From Isoetes taiwanensis (Eukaryota; Streptophyta; Lycopodiopsida; Isoetales; Isoetaceae): a DNA stretch of 64,000 bases. The stretch is from NCBI GenBank assembly GCA_021234155.1, contig JAJEKV010000002.1:38241841-38305840 (forward strand). Direction: 5' to 3'. The notes below the pieces were generated by a model. It was not told the origin of the DNA. It saw only the letters and a list, made by a program, of their open reading frames with translations, and did not search any database. A program made the position numbers and the translations under genes. Shown here one piece after another: positions 45,861 through 58,500 of the stretch; position 1 is the first letter of the stretch, and each line of letters opens with the position of its first letter.

Positions 45861-48800
45861 GGGTACCTTCCTTTTGTAGTTAAGTTAGGAATAAGTTAAT
45901 TTTTTTAACTGCCAGTTAAACTTATAAGAGACTCTTGTGTTCGCACCAAGACTGTGTTAACTTTCCGTTAAGACTTTAACCCCTACTTGAGAAACTAGTT
46001 AAATCCTTTGAGACTAGAACAAGTTAGGTTATTTTTTTTAACTTAACAATAAAATAAAAATGTGTTCGCACTTGCCTTAGTTAAGTTAGTGCTAACTTAA
46101 TGCTAACGGCAATTTCTTCGCATAGGTGCCTATTAAGTTAGTCTAACTTAAAATTTAGCGGCAATGCCTTAGCACATTAGATCCCTTAGGTTATTTTTTT
46201 TAACTTAATGCTAGCGGCAATACCTTCCGCATACCTCCGTTAAGTTTTATTTTTGTTTTCTATTAAATTGCTTCAAACAATTGTCCTCTTCTTGTGCCAT
46301 GAACAAATTAACATACATGAACTCATAACCATCATGATATCATGCACTTGTTGATCATATATTCCATCTCATTAAAACACTACATAATCAACTTGTTATT
46401 CAAAGCTTATCATTGGATTCAAAGCTTATCGTTAAAGAAAACCATGCATTTATTCAAAGGACATATAGAAAACTTAGGAAGGAGATTAATTCCGTTATAT
46501 ACGGAACTTGAGTTATGAGTTATTCTCGATGAGGTATGCATAGCAAGAAGCCACTCCCTACAATGTCATATTATGTTTGTTCTTGAATTTCATTTCAATA
46601 CTTCCATTATTTGTCATTTATTATTATATGCTAGAGGTTTAAAGCGGGGGCTCCAATTTATCTTCTCCTTCTTCATTTGCTCCATTACTTCCATGGTAGG
46701 AATCAAGTTGTCACACTTGCAAAGACCATCAATCAAAGCAATATATGTTACTACCAATTCGAGTACATATCTGCGACATCCGGCCTCCTCTAAATCATAT
46801 AGCGATTGAATCATATAGCATATCTGCGGCATCGGCTCTCTATCTATGCGGCATATCTGCGACATATCATATAGCATATCTCTCGCATAAGTGTAAATCA
46901 TATCTACGACATCGGTTCCTCTAAATCATATAGCGGTGTGAATCATAAATCAAGTAGTCTTTAATAGGTGGTCACCGTGTCCCTCGTATTGGTAATGAGA
47001 ATGAAGTCAGCGTCACGAAAATCACATGAGAGATCGATATCACGAGGAGGCATCTAGATCTGCTCACGAAAATAAAGACAACTCTATGCGACCATGTCAT
47101 GATGTATCATCATGGCATTCATAATATCTGAGAATGGATTAAAAAATGCTTTATCATAAGAGTTTTGGCCGAGGATTTTATGGCGACCATATGATCGAAA
47201 ATAATATCGACAGTTGTGAGAATTTATAGCGACCATATGATTGATTTATATAAGATGTAGCCATTCAATCAAGAACTTGCATTTGGAATGGTGTACACAT
47301 CTTATAGATGAGAATATCATTGCTTTTCCTCATTGCAACATTTAGAGAAGCTTTGATTTGCAAAGCTATTGTTCAAGCATCGATTGATCATGCAATATAG
47401 AAAATTACAAATGATATGTTATTCTTGTATGAGGGAATTTTACTTAACAATCGTCGAATATAAGCGACGTAGGTTCATCAAAAAATTGTTGCGAGCTGTA
47501 ATAACATCAAGCTATTGGAACTAAATATTGTCCCCTCACATTATAGCCACAATAGAAGTTGTTGCAACCATGAAATTTCCTTGTGGATGCAAGGCATATC
47601 TTGAGCTGCATGAACACCCGGTAGCTTTGTCAATTTGGAGTACAACAAATAATGTAAGGTATAAAGCATTTCCATTTTCCACTTACATCAGCGGTTAGCT
47701 CTATCAAGTGAGAATACATTCTGAGAACAAAGTGAATGTAGGAAAAAATTGAATGAAATGTAAGGCGTGCATGGATCAACTAGCATATCACGTTTACTAT
47801 GATTAGAATTTTTTCTCTCTAGAATGCTATAGGCTATCTGCTCTGTCGTTGTTTGTCGATCAAGTTGGATTTATCCTTAATGCATTCTGAGAATAACATT
47901 ATTTCATGTTAGAAATTGCATGCACTAGATTATTTTCCTACTAAATCACATGTTACTAGATTGTTTTCTCAATTGCAAAATCCTGTATTATGACAACTTC
48001 ATAGTCCATGCATGGTTATGAAACGCTGCTAAGCCTTTGGTGGACACATCCGATTGTAGAAGGATTGCTGATGACACCTACCCCAACAAAGGCTCATATA
48101 TAGACTAAAATAATGCATGAAGACTCACTTCTTCCATGCTTCTTAGAGCAGCACACACCCATCCTGCAAACAAACCAGACATACTACTGAAGTACGAAAT
48201 AAACAGGAAGGAAAAACACATTCTCATTTTTGTTTTGCTCTAACATTTTTAGATTTCCTCCAGCAAATTTCTAAATCGAAATTATTCCAAAGGGTTTGGA
48301 TTGCAAAGACTAATTCTGAAGCTTTGAGAAAAGGAAAGGAGAGGGTAGTGTGTTGGCATAAAACTTTCAAAACTTAAGATGCAATAAGCATTTGGCATAG
48401 CGGATTTTTTATAGCCTTTGCATTTACGGTAACTAATCCATTCTACATCCCGGGGATCATTATGAATTACTAAACAAATGTGGATCCGGAGTTACGGCAT
48501 ATGCAATTACATCAGGAATGGGATATGTAAATGCCCCCCTAGGGTGCAAACCTAGGTGAACAAAGGTGGTCGTTGTCCTTTTAATCCTTCCTTGATTCAT
48601 TGCTTTCGGATTTATTTAAAACACATGCCTTAAACATCCCACCTGCTGCTCAAACTCTTAAATTCATGTGCTCCTGGCTTGGCATCTGCAGATTGACATA
48701 ATGGGCCACATCTTCTACCTCGATTCGAATCAAAGGTACGCCAATTTTTTATCTCGGGATTTAGGGGTTTTCGTCACACAAATCGTTCTCTAGAGATAAT

Positions 48801-49473
48801 TTTTGGCCATTTTCTTAAATGTTGATTTGGGGCTTTTTCCATGGATTCTACATTCTTCTTATTTATTATATCCACATGTCATTGTTTTAGAAGCTAAGCT
48901 TTTCTATAAAGGCAAAGCTAAACCCACCATGATTCCGGAGTGTTGATTCCAAAGGGCCTCTTGATCAACCTAACAAATACTACTCTATCATCTATTGGAC
49001 TTTTTGGTTTTACGTGACAATTCAATAAACCATCGTAACACCATCAACACCTCAGCCTTTCCATCCCATAGGTTCAATAGATTCAAAGTTTACAATTTCA
49101 ATACATCACGAGCAAGACGATGGCTGACAGTTATTGCAATTAAAAAGTCTGGCGACCAGCGTTTCCGTGATCGTGACCACCCTTTGCAACCCGGCCCGGC
49201 CAGGTGTTAGAGCTCGGATAGCGGCATTTAAAGTGACCTCACGAGGAGGTCACTTTAAGTTTTAGTTCATTTTTATTTTGGGTTAACTTCGTTAAATTTA
49301 GTAACTTAACAAATTGGTGCGAAGGGTGTTTGGGTTAGGAATTTTAGGTTAATAAAATTAGCGGAATACTAATTATATAACTAAGCGGAACACTAACCTA
49401 ACTTGTGGTGTGAACCCTAAAGCTGCTAAAACCTTAACCCAATCCTAAAATAACGGTTGGTGCGAAGGTACCC
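45861..49473. mobile_element. PIF/Harbinger-like DNA element, 3.6 kb, no recognisable transposase
   Basis: TIRs GGGTACCTTC (45861-45870) and GAAGGTACCC (49464-49473) are perfect inverses. They are flanked on both sides by TTA (45858-45860 and 49474-49476), the duplication typical of PIF/Harbinger elements. Both ends are rich in TTAAGTTAG and GTTCGCACC-type motifs. Inside I find no DDE transposase; the small minus-strand frame at 46614-46901 is unrecognised. A hairpin with a 13-bp stem (AGTGACCTC core) lies at 49228-49258, and ATATCTGCGACAT-type short repeats at about 46760-46930. Likely a non-autonomous or gutted copy inserted in the A-rich domain. Confidence 0.65.
49228..49258. repeat. Perfect 13-bp-stem hairpin
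   Basis: TTAAAGTGACCTC pairs with GAGGTCACTTTAA across a 5-base loop, inside the subterminal part of the Harbinger-like element. Confidence 0.85.
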
Positions 49474-49476
49474 TTA

Positions 49477-51429
49477 GGAACAAAAAGGGGAAGGGGTCGA
49501 GATTGAAATAGCCATTCTATTTCTAGGATGCCTTTTATCGGATAAACAAAGGAAATTTGAACAAATATAAGTAAGCGGACCTCAGTTCGGTTAGAAGCCA
49601 TCTAACTTGGCTCAGGCCTCGGGATATCCGGTTCTTTGCTGCCACCTTAGTTCCGACCTTCTCTTCACCGATCTGAGCTAGCTTGGAATACCGCAGGGAA
49701 GCCCTCTTGCCAGCATCGGCTCTACTGCCTCGCTTGCTGAAGCCCCAGCTTTTGATTTCTCTGGATCTATAATTGCTGGTCAAGAGCTGAAGGGAAATAA
49801 GCCTTGACCCATCCCTCTCATTTTAAATCCTTTGGAATTGCCTTAGCTTGGATCCGGTTGGGTGGAACCTGGATGCTCCATATTTTGTTGTGGAAACAGT
49901 AAGCTATTGCTCTGGTGAAGAGCTAATATAAAGTCTCAATTGCTACCCCTTGACTTTGTATTTTGGTTTATGTTTTTGTATTTTGGTTTATGTTATTGTA
50001 GTTCTGGAGAAGTAAACCTTGCTCAACCCACATCCGTCTGCTATCTTACCTTTGTATAAGCCAAGCAAGCTTTTCTAAATTCATACTTGAACTAAGATTT
50101 ATTGCTAGACGGAATTACTTGCAAATATTTTGAAAATTGGCTATCATGTAAACGCTGGAGGCAGAACACTTTTGCATGACAGCAGACATAAACTCATTTG
50201 TCAGTGAGCATTCAAATTGGAGACTAATGGCGGATAGAGAGGAGACCATGATTGCAGCAAGCTTACTATCCGAATCGCAGCGAGAACCAAAATGGCAGAC
50301 TGACCACTCTTATTTGCAGCACAGTTATGAATTAAGACAACTCAACTTAGTAATTGAATAAGAAATAAAATGGAATACCAACCATCCGGTATCCTTTATC
50401 AACAAATACACAGCAATGCACGGGATACACATGAATGCCACAAACTGAAAAAGAAAGAGAGAAAACTGACCGCTTTTATAGACCTGTTTACTTTGGAAAT
50501 CCATAGGTATCTGCAGCAAAAGGATTTGATGTCGACCATAGCCAGAGCTTACATCCACAGTCGGGGGAGATGAGGAGATGAATCGACAGCAACAAAAGGC
50601 GGTTCATTGAATCTCCAGGGGGGTAATGGAGATGAATCGACAGCAATAGGAGGGGCATCCTTAGTTAGGAGCTCTCCACGTCCGGCAGGGTAGTTTCTAC
50701 TTTGCGGCCCCCCCTGCTGGATGATGACATCTCCACCGTTGATGGCTTTTTTGAAGCCAGATCCACCGTCAGATGGGATAGGGGGGCCGTAAACTAGAAG
50801 TGTCCCCTACGTTCTTGCCATCTGATCCCAAACACGGCAGGAATCCTTTGCCGTCCTTATGCATGTCACTGTGAAATCACTAATAATATCCTGGAGATGA
50901 ATCGCCAACAAGAAACAGGGCCTCTTTGAATATGCACATCAATAGATAATCTGATTGAATCTGCAATTGGAAAGAAGAAAATATGGAGTGAAGAACCCCG
51001 CCATGTCCATCGATTAAAGATAACAAAAGGATGTGGATATTGCCACGCCAAAATACAAAAATCTGGTACAGCGCTGCCATACACATCAAAATAGAAGATG
51101 TGCAGACAAGAGAAAGGCAAGCCTGCATCAAATCAAACCGACCCTCGAAACCCAAGAATCATCCATCGAGAAAAACACAATATATGGAGGAAAAACTCGA
51201 AGCAATCTTGTCAAATTCATACATACAGCTAAGCTGTAAAAACTTCTACAAACACAGTGATAAAACCTCCATCCAAGCCCCAAGCATCCAGGGATCAAAA
51301 TTTCTGCGTGTAGCTAGCAAATTATTTCACAAAGGAAACATCAAATACAAGATCAAAACCAATGCATCACACAAGAAGGCAAAAGCGTAATCTACAAAAA
51401 CAAAAAATTAAGTAGGAAGTAGGTAGATA
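49477..51429. other. Non-coding, with a foldback near 50690-50805
   Basis: No gene recognised. CTACTTTGCGGCCCCCC (about 50698-50714) is roughly inverse to the segment GGGGGGCCGTAAACTAG at about 50780-50798. The unit GGAGATGAATCGACAGCAA is present near 50573 and near 50629. Minus-strand T-richness continues toward the 51430 module. Confidence 0.4.
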
Positions 51430-51596
51430 GGATGAGACACTAGAAGCAAGAGAAGATGGAGCAACCAAGGTAGGAGCTCAAGAGAATGCCGATAACTTGC
51501 CATAGCATAATGAGGCTATATATAGAGCCAACAGGAATAGGCGTCCCCATCCAAAGAATGTTGGTTCTATTGCTATCGCAATAGAACCATGGCATT
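51430..51596 (-). promoter_or_regulatory. Promoter-like module, minus-strand copy (right of the 167-bp pair)
   Basis: Almost identical to 41442-41608, offset 9988 bp with no indel. Stem-loop 51563-51588, TATATATA 51517-51524, GTTATCGGC (minus) 51488-51496. Reading leftwards from it, the minus strand becomes T-rich, as in the plus-strand domain. Confidence 0.6.
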
Positions 51597-53580
51597 TGCA
51601 TCTTTTTTTTGTGACCATGGATGAAGTGAATATTACTTCACTTATGCTAGATCAATGGCCAGAGAACTTTTCATCAGAAATTTATGTGCAACTCTTAATG
51701 ATGCAAAAGGGACAATTGAAAAAGCGGTCGTGCATACATTCAACCTCTAAAAAAAAGCTTCCATTGTTACAAGCTTTGGCATAAAGAACTCTGCTGCTTA
51801 GGGTCCAGATAATCTTCTCTTCCATCTCTAAATCTTAAGACATTTGATATTGTTCTAATATGTCTTGGCCAGTTGGGCCCTAAATACAGCACAATCTATT
51901 GTGAACTATTTTGGATTGCATTAGGTTGTATGCTTGACAACTTGCTGACACATTTGTGCAATTGTCAAAATACATCGAAGCAATATTTTTTCTTGCATCC
52001 GCAAACATGGAGTGCTTCTCATTTGCAGTGTTTTGATGCTAAAGGCAAATAGGACTTTTTTCCAACTGCGAAAGTGGTTATGCAATAAACTAACATTTGG
52101 AGTAGGTCTGGAAATAGTGAATAAAGTAAATGTGCTTTTTCAATTACAAAGTCCTATTTGACAACTCTTACATTCGTGAAATAGCTCGGCTTGAGCATAC
52201 ATTATTAAGATGTGGGGTTCAATACCTTGATTTGACTATGCAGGATTAAAATGTAGGGTTTCAAAAATGTTGCATAATGTATGTAGAACATTAAAAACAC
52301 CAACATATTTTTGAATATCTTCTACATGCATATTAAAGATTAGTTCAATTTGGACAAAAGTAACCCTTTACAAGCAATTGTTCTAGAAAAAACAAATCCA
52401 AAGTGAGTTGTGAATAGGAAATGTACAGGTTGCCCTTTTGTATCCAGTTCTTTTTACAAGTTAGTCTTCAATATGTCTCTTCTCCCATTGCAATTTCTCA
52501 AGGAACTTCTAAGCATGTCAACATGAGCAAATTACAAGCAAAGTGCAGTTGTTGCTTGGTTACCAATAGACATTGATGATACTGTCATTAGACAGTTGCA
52601 ATAACAAAAATAATTACGAAAGCAATAATGTCCATTCTTGCTAGTATCAACCTACCAGCCTGTGCTATTGTGAAAAGTTACACTTATGGACGTTAAAGGT
52701 CGAGCAAAAACACATTCCTGGACATTAGCCCGGCTGTTGTCGAAAGTTGCACATGTGGACATTAAAGCCGCGTAAAAACACATTTTAGGACAGTAGCCCA
52801 GCAACATCAGGCACATGTTTACTAATTATCTTTATATTACATTATCTTCATAATGTTGAAGTGCACCTTGAAATCTCCAAATCTTATTATCATTTTTATG
52901 TTGTTGGGGTACACCTTAAAATCTTCAAATCTTATTATCATTTGGAGTACACCGTAAAAACTCCAATCTTGAAGGATTCAAGTCAATAAATTGCTAGACA
53001 AAAATCAAATTTCAATCACACAATTACTTATAGCATTCAAGCAATTTTCCTTAGCAAATATCAAATTTACTTAATTCACAACTTCGAATACTAGCTTAAC
53101 CATTGAAATTGTCACTGTTCATAAAGTATTGACTGTAACACTGTAGATTATTTGACTTTACATCCCTGACAGCCCAAGCTTGATCCGATCAATCCAAAAA
53201 CCCTGCAATGCTCCCGGACCAGTAATTTGTCACATAATACATCTTTGTTTTATTCTTTTGGATCCGTAGATCAGCGGTAGGACCGAGCTCGATCTTAGAG
53301 CTAGCTTAGGTAATTTCCTTTCTTGTTTCTTCATACTTAATATACAATATTAACCTTTAACCATTAACGGCTAACCTTTAACCATTGCCTTTTGATTTTC
53401 ACTTCAACCCAAGGTTAATATTCCAATAACCTTTGCTTCATCTTTAGGACCAAATAACAGTCCATCAACATCGCCTTAGGTTATGGCATCTCAGTCTCCC
53501 CTTGATCTCATTGAGCCAAGCATGGATCAAGTCTTCTTCAATCTGTATGAATCTAATACATGCACAGTTACAATGTCAGG
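51597..53580. other. Non-coding with two short tandem duplications
   Basis: A unit of about 72 bp (GTGAAAAGTTACAC, then AAAAACACATT, then AGTAGCCC-like) is doubled at 52660-52805. A unit of about 60 bp (GTACACCTTAAAATC, then AATCTTATTATCATTT) is doubled at 52858-52980. A Copia LTR probably lies near 53160-53472, with its start (TGTTGATGGACTG on the minus strand) at about 53472. Confidence 0.45.
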
Positions 53581-53589
53581 TTCAACTTA

Positions 53590-54779
53590 CAGAATTATTA
53601 CATGATCAAATTCTTTCATTCTCCCCTTCATGTAATAATTCTTGATTGCAGCATTTGATCATGCTTCTCAGATTTTTAAACCTGCTACTTGGTAATGCCT
53701 TTGTTAAAAGATCTGCTATCTGCTCTTTTGTATTGATATAAACCAGTTGTACAAGATTTTTCTCAACCACATCTCTAATGAAATGAACTTCCATTTCAAT
53801 ATGTTTAGATCTCTCATGCATATAGGGATTCTTTGACATAGCTATACAAGCCCGGTCTGCATCACAATACATGGCGATTGGACCTCTTTGCTCAAATCCA
53901 AGCTCACTTATAAGCCTTCTTTCCCCCAAGAACTTCTTTTCTGCCAATGATCGTAAATTATATTCTGCCTCTGCACTAGAAAGTGCTATACTGCTCTGTT
54001 TCTTTGACTTCCAAGCAACTGGTGCCCCTGCCAAAAGTGTTATATAGCCAGATGTCGATTTTCTCTGATCTAAATCCCTACCCCAATCAACATCACAATA
54101 TGCTGTTAAATTTAGATCACAAGAATTGTACATAATGCCATAAAACATTGTACCTTTTAAATATCGAGGGGATTCTCTTTGCGACTACCCAATGAGCATG
54201 TCGAGGGTTGTATCAGTATACGCTAAGAAAGTTTCTGACAAAAGCAACATCTGGCCTTGTGTAATTAGCTACATAAGACAAACATCCGCTAGAGATCTAT
54301 ATGGTACATGTTCCATTTGTCTTTGCTCTTCTTCAGATTGTGGACCTGATAATAATGACAGCTTGTGACCTGGCACTATAGGTGTCTTTGGTCAGATACA
54401 GTTTGCATTTCAAATCTTTCCAACATGTTCTGAATGTGGACTTGTTGAGACAATGCCAAGTGTTTACTTTTCCTGTCTCTATAAACTTCTATGCCCAAGA
54501 ACCTTTTAAATTCACCAAGGTCAGTCATCTGGAACCTTTGCTTGAGGATTTCTTTGCATTGAAGTAATGTTTTAACTCCTTTAGCCACCATAATGTTGTC
54601 ATCAACATATAAAGCAATAATACACCATTCATCTCCATTTTTGAACCTGTACAAATTCCCATCATAGTTTAATTTTTCAAAGCCTTGCTGTTTCAGAAAA
54701 TTATTCATGCATTTGTACCATTCTCTTGGAGACTGCTTTAACCCATAGACTGCCCTTTTTAATTTCCACTCCTTGTCTT
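53590..54779 (-). mobile_element. Copia retrotransposon, RT C-terminal part and RNase H
   Basis: On the minus strand the element reads KRAVYGLKQSPREWYKCMNN, then ALYVDDNIMVA (the RT catalytic YVDD), DLGEFKRFLGIEVYR, a broken stretch, and the Copia RNase H (LTAYCDVDWGRD, DQRKSTSGYITLL, SSAEAEY). It ends with ITKEQIADLLTKALPS-like sequence. A purine-rich GAAGGGGAGAATGAAAG follows the stop. A frame break separates RT and RNase H, so it is inactive. At 54779 the RT coding sequence stops abruptly at the edge of a GC-rich LTR element. The rest of Copia lies beyond the window. Confidence 0.85.
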
Positions 54780-55284
54780 TGCCTTACGTTAGTGCGTCAC
54801 AGTGCAGGGACTATTCATGCACACAAAGGACCAGGTCAAGAACAAAGGAGGCGACCCCCGGGTCGAGGCGTCCAAAGGTCCTCGAGAGACCAAGGCCACA
54901 GCAGCCAAAGCCCCGCCCGGTCAAAAGGAGCCGCGAGAAATGTGGAAATGTCTCGGTCGACGTCATTTCGGGGTTTTCAAGAGGCATTTGGGTGTCCTAC
55001 AAATCAGACCTTCATTCAAAGTCGGCACTTAAAGGTCGGCTGATTTTATCTATATTGGGCCAAAGGCCGTTGTACTATATATAGCGATAGATGTAGCCCT
55101 CGCGGCGGATGAGTTTTTGAGTCTTATCTCATTTTTACGTCTTCTCTCATTGGAGAGCTCATGTATTCTTATGATATCAAGGAGTTCATTGCTTGACCAT
55201 TGTTCTCTCATTGTGTTTTATGTTATCTCATTGATTTCTCATTGCTCTTTTGCAAATCGGCGTGACCACGACTACGGATACTCA
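54780..55284 (+). mobile_element. Putative 5' LTR of a GC-rich LTR retrotransposon
   Basis: Begins TGCCTTACG exactly where the Copia frame is interrupted and ends ...GGATACTCA. TATATATAG lies at 55077-55085, followed by TCTCATT-rich sequence typical of an LTR R/U5. The partner LTR is not in the window, and I cannot identify a primer-binding site with certainty. Confidence 0.5.
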
Positions 55285-55570
55285 TTTTGATCCACGGGTC
55301 CTCACGGAGGGCTGTCTTGCGGGGAGTTCCCAAACCCAGACCCCAAACAACATGCGCTGCCGGGTGCGATTCGATTTTCCTTTATTCTTTGCAAATGCGC
55401 ACGAACCTTCCTCGAGGAAGAACTTCTTATCGGGCGGCGTCGATTGGAAGCGCCACCACGGCAGGGGAAGTTGTTCGCGACATGTATGGATCTGCTTGAC
55501 ATTGAGGGAGGCCATTCGGTCTAGGGCTCGGTCGGCGCCACCTACTCCTCGTGTCTGTCTCGCCCGGTCG
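55285..55570 (+). mobile_element. Start of the GC-rich LTR element's internal region
   Basis: GC-rich, with a frame rich in Arg/Pro/Ser ending APPTPRVCLARSG. It is cut at 55570-55571 by the terminal repeat of the hAT element. The compositional and Pro-rich continuation appears at 59832. Confidence 0.45.
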
Positions 55571-58500
55571 GGGTTTCCCCTAAGGTCGCGAATGTTAGCT
55601 AAAATGCGATTTTTAGGAAATTAATGGTATTTGGTGCGAGCGGATAGTAGGTTCCTTTTTATTATTTTCTTAATGGTCGCCACCCCTTCTACGAAAGGAA
55701 CTCCCGCCATGGTCGATTTAAGCCCTACTCCGAAGAGGGATTGCTAGTAATGTCGCCCGATTTTCTAAGGCAGGATTCAAGTTTTTCATACATTAAGCCC
55801 TTCATTTTAAGATCCGGCTTAGATGGCTACAATGGTTTGCGGTTTTGTGAAGCTAGAGAGAGATCGGTAAAAGTAATCATTGATTTCTTTTTTTTTTCTT
55901 ACGTATAATCAGGAGTCCCCATGTTTTTCTCTTGGGATAGGTCTCGAAAGTTTTGCAAGCATTGGGTGGGCATTGAAATAGCCGGTAAAGTCGTCATTCG
56001 TCAAGCTTCTTACAGTGCGCTCTTGGTTTCAAGAAACTTCTTCATCTTTGTCGATAGTTTTTCCTTAGAATTTAGCTATTGGGCATGCAACGAGAAAATT
56101 TTACTTATGTTTTGGAGCTATGCTTTGGTTTTGGGTCAACGAGGGAACATCTAGAAACACCATGCCCGTAGTAATTTGGGTGTCGTGTGATGCCCGGAGG
56201 TATGAGCGCCCGGGGAGGCGTCCATCTTCTGCTGGAGCTTTCCATTCGGTGTGTTGTCGCCATATTCATCAGGTTCCTTCACTTGCTACGATTCCGAACC
56301 TCTTTTGATGCTGACATACTCCATGCAAAATAATTCGAGGTAAATATTTGGTTACGCAATATCGAATCGAGTTCAATGTGAGTTTCAATCTTTGGTTGGT
56401 CTTTAGCGACATTGCCATGTTGTTTTTTACGGATATATTTCAGAATCGGATAGGTAATAGGTTGCCATTTTTACATGGCAGAGACAAAGCAACCTTCTAT
56501 CATTATTTTGCAAGAACAACCAAGATGTTCTTTGCTCTTGGTAGCGACACCAACAATCGGGCCTTTATTGAAGAAGTGAATATGCAAGCAACAGGATTCA
56601 ACTTGTAGTACATCTTTGAAAACAATGTTGTAGAGCACGAGGAATGCAATGGGGAATCATCTGCTCTTCAAGGGGATGTTAAAGCAAATGCTGAAAACAA
56701 CAAAAAAAAAAAAAGTTAAGCGAGTGGAGTCTAGGAAGGAAGTTTCGGCTGATTGGGCAAGAAGGTTCCGTTCATAGAACTTGTTTGTGAGAAAAACGAG
56801 TTTGAAATGCCAAAGAGACCAACTAAGATCGTCGTTGCATGTTCGTGGAAAAATAGAAGTGAATGTGTGTTTCATTTGAAATTAGATCTTGTAGAAAAAC
56901 ATCTTTGGTAAGATTATGCGAGAAGATGATTGTAGATGGGAAGAAATAAATATCTCAAGATGGAAAACAAAGGAGGAGTCTGGGGCATATGCAAGCGGTT
57001 GAAGAATATAAAAATATTTACAAAAGCAAGACTTGCCAAAGCGTCCCAGCGATCAAAACCATCTTTGCAAAAGATGGCGGATAGAAATTTAAGATCGAAA
57101 GTTGTGCGACTACAAGCCTTATTTCATGTCTTTGAAAGGGGTAAGCCATTATCGATTTTCCACAACATGAGAATCTTTTATCCTTATGACCAATTCGGAC
57201 TTCCCAACCACGCATTGGTCTATCAAAGTGGAGAGGAATTTGCAAAATGTATTGATCAAGTGATTTTTAGATGATGCGAGAGGAAATGCACAATTGTGAT
57301 TATTTTGCCGTGTCATTAGGCGAAGCTTCAGCAAGGATAACTCCTCTTGGTTATGTATGGCGGTGTACATGGTTAAGAACTTTGTGAGATGTGCCTTTTA
57401 TCTTTGGAATTACATGCCTACAAAAAATGCCCTTTGGAGAATATTTTTGCTATTGTCCAAGACAATTTGGTGACAAAGTTAGGGCTCACATCGGTGAGAT
57501 TGGCAAAAACTAGTTTGCATAGGATTGGATGGATGCTCGATGATGCAAGGATGTAGAAATGGATTGAGTAGTAAGAATGCAAACCCGGTTTGGCACCATA
57601 TGCATTAGGCATTCATTGTATGGCCCATAGAATGAATCTTGCTTACAAAATTGTTGATACATTTAGTCATCACAAAGATTGAGGATCTGGTTTGAATCTT
57701 TCAACTTCTTTTGTCGAGAAGTTCAAAAGCGGTAAAAATCCTCTTTACTTCAAGTTTATTTTTGTTTGTTAGTTACTTAAAGTAACTTTTGTATGTATTA
57801 TGTATATGTGTCTCTCGGGGTTGTCAATTTAAAGAAATACAGGTGTGACTGGTCTAACGAAGGGTTCTAAAATCTTTGAAGAATGTCAATACGATGGATA
57901 TCTTTGTATAAACTGCGAAGCGCCTATTTCATGAATATCAATCAATGGTTGGATTAATGGATAAGCTATCTTACGGAAAAAGGAAAGATGGGAAGGATAA
58001 AGCTCAAAATTTGCTTTCTAGACTAGTTGATTTGGAAACATTGCTTACTTTAGCGGTACAAATTTCTTTACTAAATATGTTTAGGAAGCTTCTATGTTAG
58101 AATGATGATCTTATGCATGTGTCATTAGGTATACTCCCAATGTTAAGGGAGATGAATTTTTGATTAAGTTGGCACAAAAGCACTATGTATATTCACGAGT
58201 ATGTGGTTTGCAAAAGGAAGTTGGCTTGCGATGCATTAGATTGCTTGTATCCCACTTCACCAAATGAGCCATATGATAAAGAAAAATTTGTTACTGGAAT
58301 AATTTGGTAAACATTGAAGGTGAGAAGTCAGCTAGTATATTAGAGTATGATTCAAAAGCGTCTTGTGCATGAAGGTGCATTCACATCTTGTTGGTATGAA
58401 GAGAATTGTATCTTTTTTTCTTTACATTCATGTACTAATGATAATTATTCTTGGTATGGATAGATGTACACAAAGCAAAAGAGTTAGTCTTGTAAAAGGC

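Noticed and set aside
49490-49800. Mitochondrial-DNA-like insertion
   Set aside because: The composition looks somewhat organelle-like, but I cannot match it to a known mitochondrial gene.
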